From Plicaturopsis crispa FD-325 SS-3 (Eukaryota > Basidiomycota > Agaricomycetes > Amylocorticiales > Amylocorticiaceae): a DNA stretch of 64,000 bases. Below, piece after piece: positions 35,837 through 46,309 of this stretch. The stretch's first letter is position 1. The number at the start of each line of letters is the position of its first letter. The position numbers and the translations under genes are program-made. The DNA lies in assembly GCA_000827205.1 (NCBI GenBank), contig KN832562.1:1-64000 (forward strand), written 5' to 3'. The notes beneath the pieces were generated by a model. The model did not search any database, was not told the origin of the DNA, and saw nothing but the letters and a program-made list of their open reading frames with translations.

Positions 35837-37410
35837 CGCGGGCTTCACTAACCTGACCAGTCACCAGTGTAAGTGTGCGAATCAAAATTTAGGGAAGCGT
35901 TAGTTGCATCGTATGCTTCGTTTCGCTTCCCCGCATCAGCTGCATCAAGAATCATCTTGTCGACCCGTCAGCGTGGCAGTGTTCCGCGAATATCTGCACA
36001 CACCGCTTCGTCGGGACTTGAGAGGCAGGTGTCTCCGAGGCTTCGCTGCACCAAATTTTCCCTGCATTCCAGAACACGAACGGCAATGTACTTATAGTAC
36101 AAAGCACATAGCAGGAAGCACCGGAGTGCACGTATGATATATGATCAGGGGGCAGATACCGTGTGATCTGGTGTACAACTGGGACTTAATGAATGGTCTC
36201 GTGATAAGTAATGAGATTTGTTTGCCAACCCTGTCCAAAAGGAGTACAGTGCATGGCTCCAATCGTGCCCCACGTCCTTTCCCGAATGTGATGGACCAGT
36301 ACAGGCGTTTACCGTCGGGATCGACCATGAAGCTCCAAGGGTTCTACCAAGCGCTCATGCAAGGGTCTGCAAGGATTTGGCATGATGATGTTGAAGGCAG
36401 ACAGACAATGGCTCTACACGGGAATAGAAACTGAGCAACAGAGAACAAGAGACGAACAATCGTACCGAAGCATTTGTCCGTACCGTAAAGAGCACCTGCA
36501 TAGCACTCCCGATTGCGACTCGTACCGAGTACGGGAATGGCGGGCCTTGCGGAGATAAAAGGGGGTCGCTTCGTATCTTCGTGTCTTCGAGAACGCTGGT
36601 TTCAGAACAAACGATACCCCGTACGAGTCAGTTGGAGGTACACCCGCTCTTCGAAGCTCCGGGGCACCCAATCGCATCTTTCATTCTGAGTACCACTAGA
36701 CACTTCAATAACACATAAATAGAATACGGCAGAGCCTAGAATGCGACGACTCACTACAATCGAGCGACCTCGCGGAGTGCGCCTTGTGACGGGTGCCGCT
36801 GTTCTTCCGTGTGTTACACATAGCAATGCGCGAGGAATCGGAAGCCTCGGCGTGGACCTGAAGAGCACCTGTGAGCACCGGCCGTAAGACTCAAGCTCAA
36901 GCTCTCCGTCAGCAAGTGAGCAAGTGAGTGGCGCCCTGACACGTCGGCCCCGGCCCAATCCTGGCCGACCATGGTCTGCAGTACACGCATGCTGACCGGG
37001 CACCGTGAGATCGGGATGCATATCGGCGCACGATGTTCGGTCGTGAGAGGCGGCAAGGCCCAATACAATCCCATGTGGGCTGGCTCAGGTTCGGCTTCAT
37101 CGATTTCACGAGAACGCAGAGTGATCCAGTGGCAACGGCGCCAGGTTAGAACAAGAGTCAAGCAAGGTGTTGAAGACGACATTTGAGACGCGAAAGAAAA
37201 GATGTGACCGCGCGTGCAATCGTTCCTTCTACTTCTACATTTGTACATTTCCCCTGTCTCCCTCTCTGCTATGCACTAAAATTATCGAGGTGAAGAAAGT
37301 CCCATATACGCAACATCTACCATGTGCAACCCGGACACCTCCACCCGTAATAACATATAAGTAGCGCGAACGAGAATAGCTCGTAAGAGCCTATCTTCCT
37401 GATGCACTTC
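35837..37410. other. 1.6 kb spacer without a recognised gene
   Basis: This is the region between the GH47 promoter and the stop of the F-box gene. A minus-strand open frame at 36092-36328 (start MVDPDGKRLYWSI) has coding-like composition but no continuation by splicing on either side. No RNA gene or transposon ends were seen. Confidence 0.4.
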
Positions 37411-40400
37411 CTACAGTTTATCAACCGATATTTTCTTCTCCTGCCTCTTCGCCTCGTCTCTGTCGTAGAAGAAGTCCTCGTCACGTATGACCTCGATAGA
37501 ATGGCTGGCAGCGTATCGTGAGTACGTCTATCCGTAGAGGTACGATGAGACACGTACAGGGTTTTCATGTGACTTCGAAGCCCGTTGAAGCTGAAATACT
37601 TCGTGCTCCGAGGTTGGGAAAGTGAAACAGCCGTCGCATTGCCGGCGTCGCCATTCATATCAGCATCTGGAGCGGCAATGGCCTTGCTTTCCGCCGTAGA
37701 GGGGTTTCCTTGGGCGTTGTTACCTCCTACGGCGGCCCTCGGGACCGGCAAGTTCCCACAATGACGGCACGCGAAGACCACATAGTTCTGCATTTTCTTT
37801 GCGCGAGCCGTATACCCCATCATGATCTTCGCGCACAGCCCAGGCTCGACTGGCGGTACGCCCTTAACATCCTCCGGAGACAGAAGTAGGACGTCCATCT
37901 TCTCGTGTCGCTGGCAGTGGCCGATCTAGAGCAAAGCAGAAATTAGATGGGCAGTCCAATCGGATATTAGGTGGTCGTGGATTGTGGTATGCGGTATCAT
38001 GCAAAAACAACCAGGACGTACCACATGCCTCGGACCCATGAGAATGTTTCCGCTGCAGGATCGGCACCTTATCCTCGGGGGAATGTCCGCAAAAGCGACG
38101 TGCGACTGTACATCCTCGGGATTCGCATTGCAAAGCCTGAGAAGGTCGTTGATAACTGCGATAGCCTGTGTACCGTAGCCAGATGAGCATTAATGGCCAG
38201 CTCTGGGCGCTTGGTAGTACCGCACGCACCTTCTCATCCGGCTCGAACTGGTCAATTGTCCACGCTAGCTTCGCCTTCCTCTTATCAGTGGGAGGACACT
38301 CGTGTGCACATACGCCAGCAAAATCGAGGCACTCCTCCTCCTTATAGCGTCGCGCTACGGAATGACATCGCTTGCACCGGAAGCGTGCCGTTAGTCGGTC
38401 AACTGGGTGAAGCTTCTTCGTACTGGGGCTCTTCCACTTGGGCATCCCAAGCATATCTGCGAACGCTTCCCGCATTTGCGCAACCCATGTCCCGAGATGG
38501 TCCTTGATGAGGTCTTTCACGATAGCTGATTCCTTCAGCTCTGCCGCGACGCTTGTCCCTGCACCACTCGTAACGACACCCGTGCCCGTGCCCGTGCCCG
38601 TGCCCGTGCCCGCTGCGCCTGTACTTTCATTAGGCCGGTTTTGCAGGATCTTGATGACCGGAATCTGCCTGAACACCTCGAGCGTGGGCAGAACCTTGTA
38701 CTGGCCTGAGGACCTGAGGACTTCGTAGTACGCTTTGACCTCTTCGCGGCCTTGACGATACGCCGCCTCCGCCTTGCGCCTCAAGCGCCGCTCCGCATTC
38801 TTGACCATGTCGACCTCGATCTGCGCCCGAATCGGAGCAACGTCTACAGAACAGAACGTTTCAGAAAGGCAAATTTCTGTTATATATGCGGAACATACCG
38901 TTCGCCGTAACTTCCTCAAGCGTACGCGTACGTCGGCGGTGTAAGTCGGAGTATGATTCCGCATTCATAAGCTCCCAGTAGTCCCACCCCTCGCTCGTCG
39001 CAAGCGCTCGAGCCCTGCACCCGTTGTTCAATGACGTGTATGTCAGAGGGAGGTCAGAACTTACACGGTCTCGTTGCTATCCTTTATAGTGCGGAACTTC
39101 AATTGACGCGCTGCTGCCCACTCGGACATTTTCACCGCAGCCTGAAAGCGCCCACGTCAGTGTTTTCGACATATACACAGTTTCATTGCCGACATACCGT
39201 CATATACATGCTCAGTCTATCGGTCTTCTTCTGACATTTCTAGAGAGCCATTGTTAGACCAGACGAGTAAGTAGATAGCATAACGAGAACATGCCTCTTG
39301 ATATGCCAGTATTTCGGCCTCGGATTTCAAAGCTTCGATTTCTTGTAGCGCCATTTCCCAGTCAGAGCGCAGGACAGCAGGCTCCATGTCAGGCCCTAAT
39401 GCACACGCTTTCATAACATGGCACAAAGATTACGGAATCTCCGCGCACTCACAATTTCTTATAATAGTGCTAGTACTGATGGGATCTGGAACAACGGATT
39501 AGGCAAGTCATCATTGCTCACTGAAATGATATCGAACTTACTTAGGCACCTTTCGGACTCGACGCGCAGGAACCACTTGAGAAGCATGGTCGTTTGCGGC
39601 GTAACTGTGCGGGGGAAATGCAAGTGTGTGGGCTTCAAGAGCAGGTCCCTGGAAATCAAGCTACGGTAAGGGACTAGATACGAGCAAAAGAAAGATGGAA
39701 AAAAATTACCGGTCCATCCTGGATCTGCATTCGGGCTTTGTCAATGCCAGTCAGTCAGCGGGAGATGGATACCAGTGTCTACATATACGTACCCTTGCGC
39801 ATATACGGATGCGGAGAGCAAACGACGCGTACAGTGCGTTCGTGTGCTTCTTGCACACGCTGCACAGGCCGCCGTCAAAGAGGAAAGCGGCGTAAGAGGA
39901 TTCCGTGAAATTGGGTAGTGGATCGGGGATAGGCAAAGGAACGGACTGCTTTCGCAGACGCCGCCAGATATACACCGCCGTGGGCGAAGTCAGCGTCACG
40001 CAGAAATATTTGCTAGTCCGAGCGAGCGAAAGTGCGTCTTTTGTCGAGGTTGTGTGCCCCAGGATCTCCGCAAGGAGCTCAAAGGGCATGCGCTTTAAGT
40101 GGCACGGTCGCGGGTACCCGACATGATATACGACCCCGCCCGCAGTGCGGACACGCTTGAGAGGTGGTCTTGCATCATCATCAGACAAAGGCTTGTCGAT
40201 AGATGATTGAGGATCCTGGTCGTGTTGCGGCGAGTCGGTGGGGGGTGGTGTCGTTGCTACGGCTTCCTCAATGTCACCGGTACGCGATTTCTTGGAGCTA
40301 TTTTCGGGTGACGGAGATAGAGAACGCTTTGTAGTGTGCTGCGATGTCGTTCCTGAGTCCCCTTCGTTGTCCTCGTTGCGTGATTTCTTCGGGTGGCGGT

Positions 40401-40467
40401 CGCCCGCCGGTACGGACAGCGACCTTTCAGACGCGGAAGGGGCATTCTCATCCGTAGGGGGCTGCAT
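37411..40467 (-). CDS. F-box protein with Cys-rich segments
   Basis: Exons joined from MQPPTDENAPSASE to EKKISVDKL give about 750 residues. A disordered, basic/acidic start with KKSR patches leads to an F-box (about residues 122-165: RMPFELLAEILGHT, ALSLARTSKYFCVTL, YIWRRLR). A Cys-containing motif follows (GLCSVCKKHTNALYASFALRIR), of the type found behind F-boxes in Agaricomycetes. Then come SRDLLLKPTHLHFP, a helical charged region (RRLRRKAEAAYRQGREEVKAYY), a Thr/Gly tandem repeat, and two Cys-rich segments (RFRCKRCHSVARR, IRCRSCSGNILMGPRHVIGH; CRHCGNLP). A His-rich end suggests zinc binding. F-box proteins recruit substrates to SCF ubiquitin ligases; the substrate is unknown. Exon joins in the middle (39.2-39.8 kb) are less certain than the ends. 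Confidence 0.72.
38577..38613. repeat. Hexanucleotide microsatellite within the F-box gene
   Basis: The unit cccgtg repeats about six times without error. On the coding strand it encodes alternating Thr-Gly (TGTGTGTGTG). Length in multiples of six keeps the frame open, so copy-number change would alter only a linker. Confidence 0.85.
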
Positions 40468-40707
40468 ACTAGCGATGTGAGTGTGAGTGTTAACCTAATA
40501 ATGTCGGCGGGAAATGGTCAAGAGCGATCTTGTTTGAAGAAAGGAGGACAAGCGAGAAAACGTGAGCCGCGGATCTGATGTTTGGTCCTTTCCACCCTAA
40601 TAAACAGTTTACTAGTAAACATTAGATATTGGCCCGTATCTAGCCGAGATTGGGTGACAATGAGGCACAAAATGAATTTGATTGAGAAAGAAAACTCAGT
40701 CAAAATG

Positions 40708-40790
40708 AGTCCCAGAGGCGGATCGAACGCCTGACATTGCGATAGAGTGCTAACTGCAATCGCACGCTACTACCACTGAGCTACTGAGAC
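40708..40790 (-). tRNA. tRNA-Cys (anticodon GCA) with a 10-base intron
   Basis: On the minus strand a full cloverleaf can be drawn. The acceptor strands gtctcag and ctgggac pair over seven bases (one G-U). The D-arm is gctcagtggtagtagc, the anticodon stem tgcga/tcgca, the T-arm aggcg/cgcct with loop ttcgatc, and the discriminator base is U73, as expected for tRNA-Cys. The anticodon loop is 17 bases: six bases with GCA at the usual place, ten extra bases at the canonical intron site after position 37, and one more base. A run of four T follows the 3' end, fitting a pol III terminator. Confidence 0.92.
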
Positions 40791-41017
40791 TCGTGTAGCA
40801 AGAGCAAATTTACCTATACAAACAACTGCAGTAATGTACGGCTTGCCACCACTCAAACATCCACCCAAACTACTTACCGAATGGACACTGGGTGAAGCTT
40901 CAGGTCTGCGCGGTGAGCTGGTGAGCTAGGGTAGTGTATGTATTATCCGTTATATCCAGGCAATGCGCAGTCCATGAAGAGACAACCAAAACGGCAAAAC
41001 CGCCCGACGAAGTAGAG

Positions 41018-42142
41018 TCAGAAAAATATAACCGCAAGCAGCAATGCGAGTAACACAATAATTAGAATGACGATACACCATCCTGACTTGGTCTCTGCCA
41101 TATTTACGAGCGCTGTCAGCACCCACTCCACTTTATTGAATACAGGCACGCACCCTCGGTATCCCGGATGAATTTGCGCATTTTGCGCATGGCATCCGAC
41201 AGTTTATTATCTGTGCGGTCGACACCCGCTTCCAGATCATCCAAAAGCCTATAGAAACACTCCATGTAAGCCAGCCAAGGCTTGCAAGTGGCGACGGCAG
41301 GAAACTCAACTCGTTATGCTCTCCGATTTCCTGGCCCATGAGGCCCGCTTGTTGCGCGAGGGTATTTAGCGTGCCCGCAATGGTGTCGATAGTCCGGTCT
41401 TGTTCGCGGACCATCAGCTGTCATTAACACATGTACCATCAGTTTGTGCGTCTGCCTAGTAGCACCTGAAGGACACATACTTGCTGTTCTTCCCGCGCCC
41501 ATTCCGTTTGGTCATCTCCCGGAGGCGGCGACCGCGTTCCTAGCATAGGGGAACGTGCACCGGGTGAATTTGGATAATTAGGTGGCGAATGTGATGAAGA
41601 TGCATGTATTGTAGCAGGGGATGTCGAGGTCACTTCGGCGCGCATGCTCTATCCTTGCAGGGAAGTCGTTTTATGTCACGTCCTGAGAATGGAGAGATGA
41701 TACGCACCTCTATCTCGTGGCGAACGCGCCCTACATATCTCCGGCGTTCGTGGACCTCTGCGTCTGTAAGTCCGAACATGCGCGCGTCTGTAGACTCGAC
41801 AATTCTAATGACGATACGTGTTTAGTATGTATTTAAAGCAGTAAGCCATGTCGAGCGCACTTGACACTTTCTTCTAGGTCTTCTAAATCCGCCTCCAAGG
41901 CTGCTAGCGTTGCTTTGAGCTACAATACACACCACACGCACAGTCAGCGCCTGGACACTCATCCCACACTTTTGACAGCATGATATGACCGCCGTACATA
42001 CCTCATTGCGTGCCCATATAAGCTCCTCGCTTTCTCCGCGCGCCATCCCTCGTATTCGCGCGTACGACGACCTCAGCGACTCCGCAGTTTGCAGTGAGCT
42101 TTGGAGCTCTTTCTGCACGACATGGTATGGGTCCGTCGACAT
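41018..42142 (-). CDS. Syntaxin-6/Tlg1-type SNARE
   Basis: Exons from MSTDPYHVVQKELQSSL to LLLAVIFF give about 265 residues. The N-terminal part is the syntaxin-6 three-helix domain (ELQSSLQTAESLRSSYARI; EADLEDLEESVRIVE; ARMFGLTDAEVHERRRYV). A Ser/Pro-rich linker follows, then the Qc-SNARE motif (VREQDRTIDTIAGTLNTLAQ; GEHNELLDDLEAGVDRTDNK, with Gln at the zero layer near LAQQ/AGLMGQEIG), and a C-terminal membrane anchor (GWCIVILIIVLLALLLAVIFF is 21 residues; its core is VILIIVLLALLLAV). It acts in endosome/Golgi fusion. It lies 228 bases beyond the tRNA and in line with the SEC24 gene on the same strand. Confidence 0.88.
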
Positions 42143-42522
42143 GATGTTCGCAATCCGGTGTCCGCGCGCGGGTGGTAGCTATGATAGTCGCGGTAATGTT
42201 ATGAACAGGGTTGCAGTTCTAGTTCTGGCGGTATAAATTATGTAGATCGGTGTGGTATAAAGTGAAGTAGTAATACCGCTTAGCGCTTCCCTGCCACGAG
42301 TTTAGCAATCGGGATCCGGAACCTTTGTCAATGTTGCGCTCGAGCTCAGACTTCGCGACAGGACGACAGGTTTGGGAGGCACATCAAAGCTTGCAAAGAC
42401 CACGAGGGGCGGGATATCAGGATCGGAAAATAATTTTGTTCCGCCATCCTACTTATATGACAGAAGCGATAAATATTCACGATGGCCCAGACGTTCAAGC
42501 CTCACTGTACGGTTACCCATCC
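42143..42522. other. 0.38 kb spacer, nothing recognised
   Basis: Between the start of the syntaxin gene and the stop of SEC24 copy 1, both minus strand, so it holds the syntaxin promoter and the SEC24 3' untranslated region. No conserved open frame or element was seen. Confidence 0.4.
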
Positions 42523-45500
42523 TTAGTAGCTCCCGACCCCGTTGACCTGGGGGCATAGTGCATGAGCGACAAGAATCCGCTAGCACTCGGGAGCACGTAC
42601 CTTATCTCTGAGTTGCGAAATGAATTGCTGATAGCTCGGGAGGACGTCCGCGCGGTCCTGGATCAGACAGCTCAGCGCCCAGAGCCTCAAAGGCGCTTCT
42701 CCATCCTCCTTGACGATGTACAAGTGAGGCCAGTAGACACCACGGCGCATCTCGCGTGTTTTCTGTATGATCGCGTTGACACGTTGATTGAATGGGTTGT
42801 CCAGCGTCGGCAGTATTGTCTGCAATGCAATGTTATACACCGCCTGGATGTCGGGAGCAAAGTAAAACTACGCACCTTCCCTCCGCGGAGCACTTCGTAG
42901 CTCGGAAGATCGAATACATCCATGACAAGCTGCGGAACAGCATCACGCCCGACCCACAGGAATATATTCTGGCCATCTTCAATCAAAAAGAGGCCATGCC
43001 TCTCTAATCGCTCTGAAGTCAAGGGAAGAGGTGGAGGCATGATCACACCATGTTCGCCGACAGTACCAGCCTACGCAGAATTAATTAGCACTGCAGCCTG
43101 GAGAAAAACAATGTATAAAATACCTCTGGCGGCATGTTGTGTAACGAATAGAAGTTCGGGTGAATATATGGGATTAAGGTTTGGGAAGGTAGGGACGTCA
43201 ATAATGCTTGCGCATATGCACGAAGATCAGGGGGAATTTGCGCGCTTTGCCGGATACCGACCTAAGTACACATCGCGTGTTAGCGGCACCTTCAGGAGGG
43301 AAACCAATTTTACATACATTCTTGAGTAGCCCAAGAACCAAGACGGGCAGCATCTTCAAGTTCTCAGATATCGAAAGCTGGGCGCTAGCCCCTGCGCCAG
43401 CAGCAGTCATACTGCTCTTGTACATCGTGAGAATGTCTGCCATCTTGGATACGAGGGCGGTCCGCGCGTCCTCGAGTTTGTGCGATATCGCCCGCTCAAC
43501 GACCTTGTCTGCAAGAAGCGTAGCAATGGCAATCTGGTCGGCGGAAGCGAAGACCTCGGAAAGACTGCTAGTCGTCGGCAAAGCAGTGGTAACTACACGA
43601 ACACGGCGTTCACCTAGTATAATCGGTGAGTCAATTGACACACACGTCCAAAATTTCGAATCCTACCGAAGCAGGTACTGTGCAGGATGGCAGTCTGGAA
43701 CACGACGAAGGGCGCGGTCAGCGTTTCGTCAATCTGGAGCTCCACTGCATATGATTGGTCTTGAGGCACGGCAGGCATCGAGAGGAGGTCCGTCGCCCTG
43801 ACAAAGAAATTGCCGTGGAAGGCGGACATTTGCAGACCTGAGACGAATGGCAACGTCAGAGCCCAAGGTGGAGGTGCGAACAAAGATGGTCCTGTACCTC
43901 TGGATGCACGGATACGCATGATTCCCTCCAAACCAATAGGCATAGCCATAACCTCTGCGAGTTCGTGAGCCAGTTTGATAGCATCCTCCGACCTTGCGGC
44001 GTTGAATGCCGGGTAGTAATACGTCTGACCACATGTATAGTGAGGGAGGTAGGCTGAGCAAGCGAGTTAGTGTGCGTATGCTACATGGAATTGGCCAACA
44101 TACCGAGAGTGGCCACGTCCTGGTACGTTGAACTGAAAAGGAACATATCTACAGATACTTGGGCGCGCGAGCACTCGATGGCGAAAGTTTTGTAGAAAGG
44201 GTTTGCGGCCTGCAAAAGACTCGATTCCTAAATGGGAGGATGAGGACAGGAGTTTGGTGCAGTCTCTGTGATGGCCCGACCTTTGATGTGCCAAGGATTT
44301 TGGGATCTTCCCTATTTTTGAGTGCACCGACGCCGATACTAGGCAGACTGGCAGATAGTACGATGATTTGACCACCAATGGGAGTCTATGTTCATGAGCA
44401 TGTTAGAAAGAGATAAACGATCAAAGAATGCCATACCATCAGCTTGAAACCGGCTTGCAGAGCCGGCCCTAGCGCACTACCGACAGTATGGTTGTCTTGG
44501 AACATGTCGTGTATTCTTCCGAGCAAATCTTCGACGACCGGGCGGGACTCCGTGAGGTTTACGAGCAGGTCAGTCGGCTTCGGGAGGAACACGTCGTCAA
44601 TGTCTGATACGACGAGCATAGATGGCGTGCCTTCATCGGGCTACGATAAAGCAAATTGAGAAGAGGGAATAGGCAAGAGCAACAACCCAACTGACAGCCA
44701 TTGAGAAGAAGTATAGCGACACATCAAATGCAATAATCGCAATTTTGGTCCTATTATCTTCATTCGGAAGTCTATCCAAGCTTTCCAGAATGGTGCGTGT
44801 GGCAGTTGCGACCATGCCTACGACACAATGAGCGAAGGGTATCCGGGAAAAAGATGGTGTTTTACATACCGGATTGTATCGCCGCATGGCTCACGTCAAT
44901 CAGAAACACATAAACGGTAGGTTGAGGAGCGCGTCCCATGTACTCTGCAGAGGCGATATATTCGACAACACCGTAGTTGAGCTCTGCACGCGACCATCTG
45001 TCAGCGGGCTGATTCCGCGTCTGGTCCCAGTCAAACATCTGGGGCACATCGTTTGCCATAGAGCACATGCAGCACCGCCAGCTACGAGGAGTGTTCAATT
45101 TGCAATACATTGATCAAATGCGCAGACCTACCGGTTGCCACCCTCTATAAATTGGACGTAGGGGTTGATGTAGGATTTGCATCGTCTACAGCGAGCGATG
45201 ACAGTGTCTGTGACGAGCGGAACCTGCTCCTCGCCCTCGTTCAGGGTTCGGCAAGGGGTAACAACCAATCCGAGCGGTATTTTCGTCTTTCCTAGTAAGG
45301 ATGAAGTGGTAGGTATCGCGTTGAGAGTCGAGCGTTGGTATGAGAAGTGCGCGTTAGCGTGCGGAGAAGGCGACAGAGACGCGTTTGGAGGCAGTCTTAT
45401 TTCGGGCGGTGGCCGTTCAAGCTCACGAGGTTCCGGAGGAGACGTTAGTAGATTCGTGGTGTACAATGACACCGGTTTCTGTCCGCCTCCGACAGCCATG

Positions 45501-46086
45501 TTACTGAACTGATTGGCGAGACCATCGACGCCGGGTGCTGCTGGCTGCTGGCCATACGCAGGCTGCTGGCCGTATGCAGGTGCGCCACCATATTCCTGCC
45601 CACCGGAAGGGCGGAAGTAAGAGGGCTGCTGCTGATCCTGCTGCGCCTGAAATTGGCTTTCGCCGACGAGCCCCGGAGTAAACAGTTGAGGTTGCCCGCC
45701 TGCTTGCGGCTGAGGACTTCCGGCACCGTAGCTGGGTTCTGCGGCGCCTTCCGCGCCATAATACACTTGCGTTTGACCGGCTGCGTACTGCCTACGCTTT
45801 CCATGGCCATGGGCGGGTGGAGGAGAGACCGAGGGCGCTTGGTCTATAGGCGCGGCTGGACCTGCTGTCGGAGGTTCCCACTGTGCGCGACCCGTGGAAG
45901 TTTCTGGAAGTACTTGAGCTTGAAGTACAGCGTCTTCAATACAAGCAACTCACCGATGAACAAGTACCGTTGATGTTCGACGTTCCTGCGTCGAACAAAT
46001 TTGAGGCTGATATTCGACAACAAGACAAGGTTCACGCACCACTCGGATGCCCAACCTGGGGGAAGCTGCTGCTCTTGAGACGCCAT
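42523..46086 (-). CDS. SEC24: COPII coat subunit Sec24, copy 1, with N-terminal WW domain
   Basis: About fourteen exons encode roughly 960 residues. The first three exons make a WW domain: [19 protein letters not shown], then [13 protein letters not shown] Gln/Pro/Gly-rich stretch follows ([18 protein letters not shown]). Sec24 proper begins with [20 protein letters not shown] and the zinc finger [15 protein letters not shown] with [13 protein letters not shown]. The trunk domain has [16 protein letters not shown] and [16 protein letters not shown]. Beta-sandwich, helical and gelsolin parts follow: [20 protein letters not shown]-like [36 protein letters not shown], and [20 protein letters not shown]. 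It ends NGVGSY. Sec24 selects cargo at ER exit sites. It lies head to head with copy 2. Copies agree along the whole length, and I see no break in either. Confidence 0.93.
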
Positions 46087-46309
46087 TCGTCGGTAAATTA
46101 CAGCGTTGTTCTAGCAGCGGACGGTCGCTCAGTCGAAAGATATAGTCTCGTAGATTGCTCGTAGACGTGTAATTTCAAGGCCGACGTGGTACAATCAATC
46201 GAGACTTCCGACACCCGCTTCCGATGTCTATGCATTCTGCTTTGATGGAAGTTTGACCTCGACGCGGTGCGAGTCGGCGTGCGACTTGGAATCGCTACAA
46301 GACGCAAGC
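46087..46309. promoter_or_regulatory. Bidirectional promoter region of the SEC24 pair
   Basis: The two SEC24 start codons are 223 bases apart on opposite strands, so both genes must be driven from this segment. No clear TATA element is visible. The segment is not an obvious inverted repeat, which suggests the two halves have diverged. Confidence 0.5.

Noticed and set aside
36092-36328. Open frame starting MVDPDGKRLYWSI
   Set aside because: The composition is plausible, but there is no homologue I recognise, no splice continuation, and it lies alone in a spacer.
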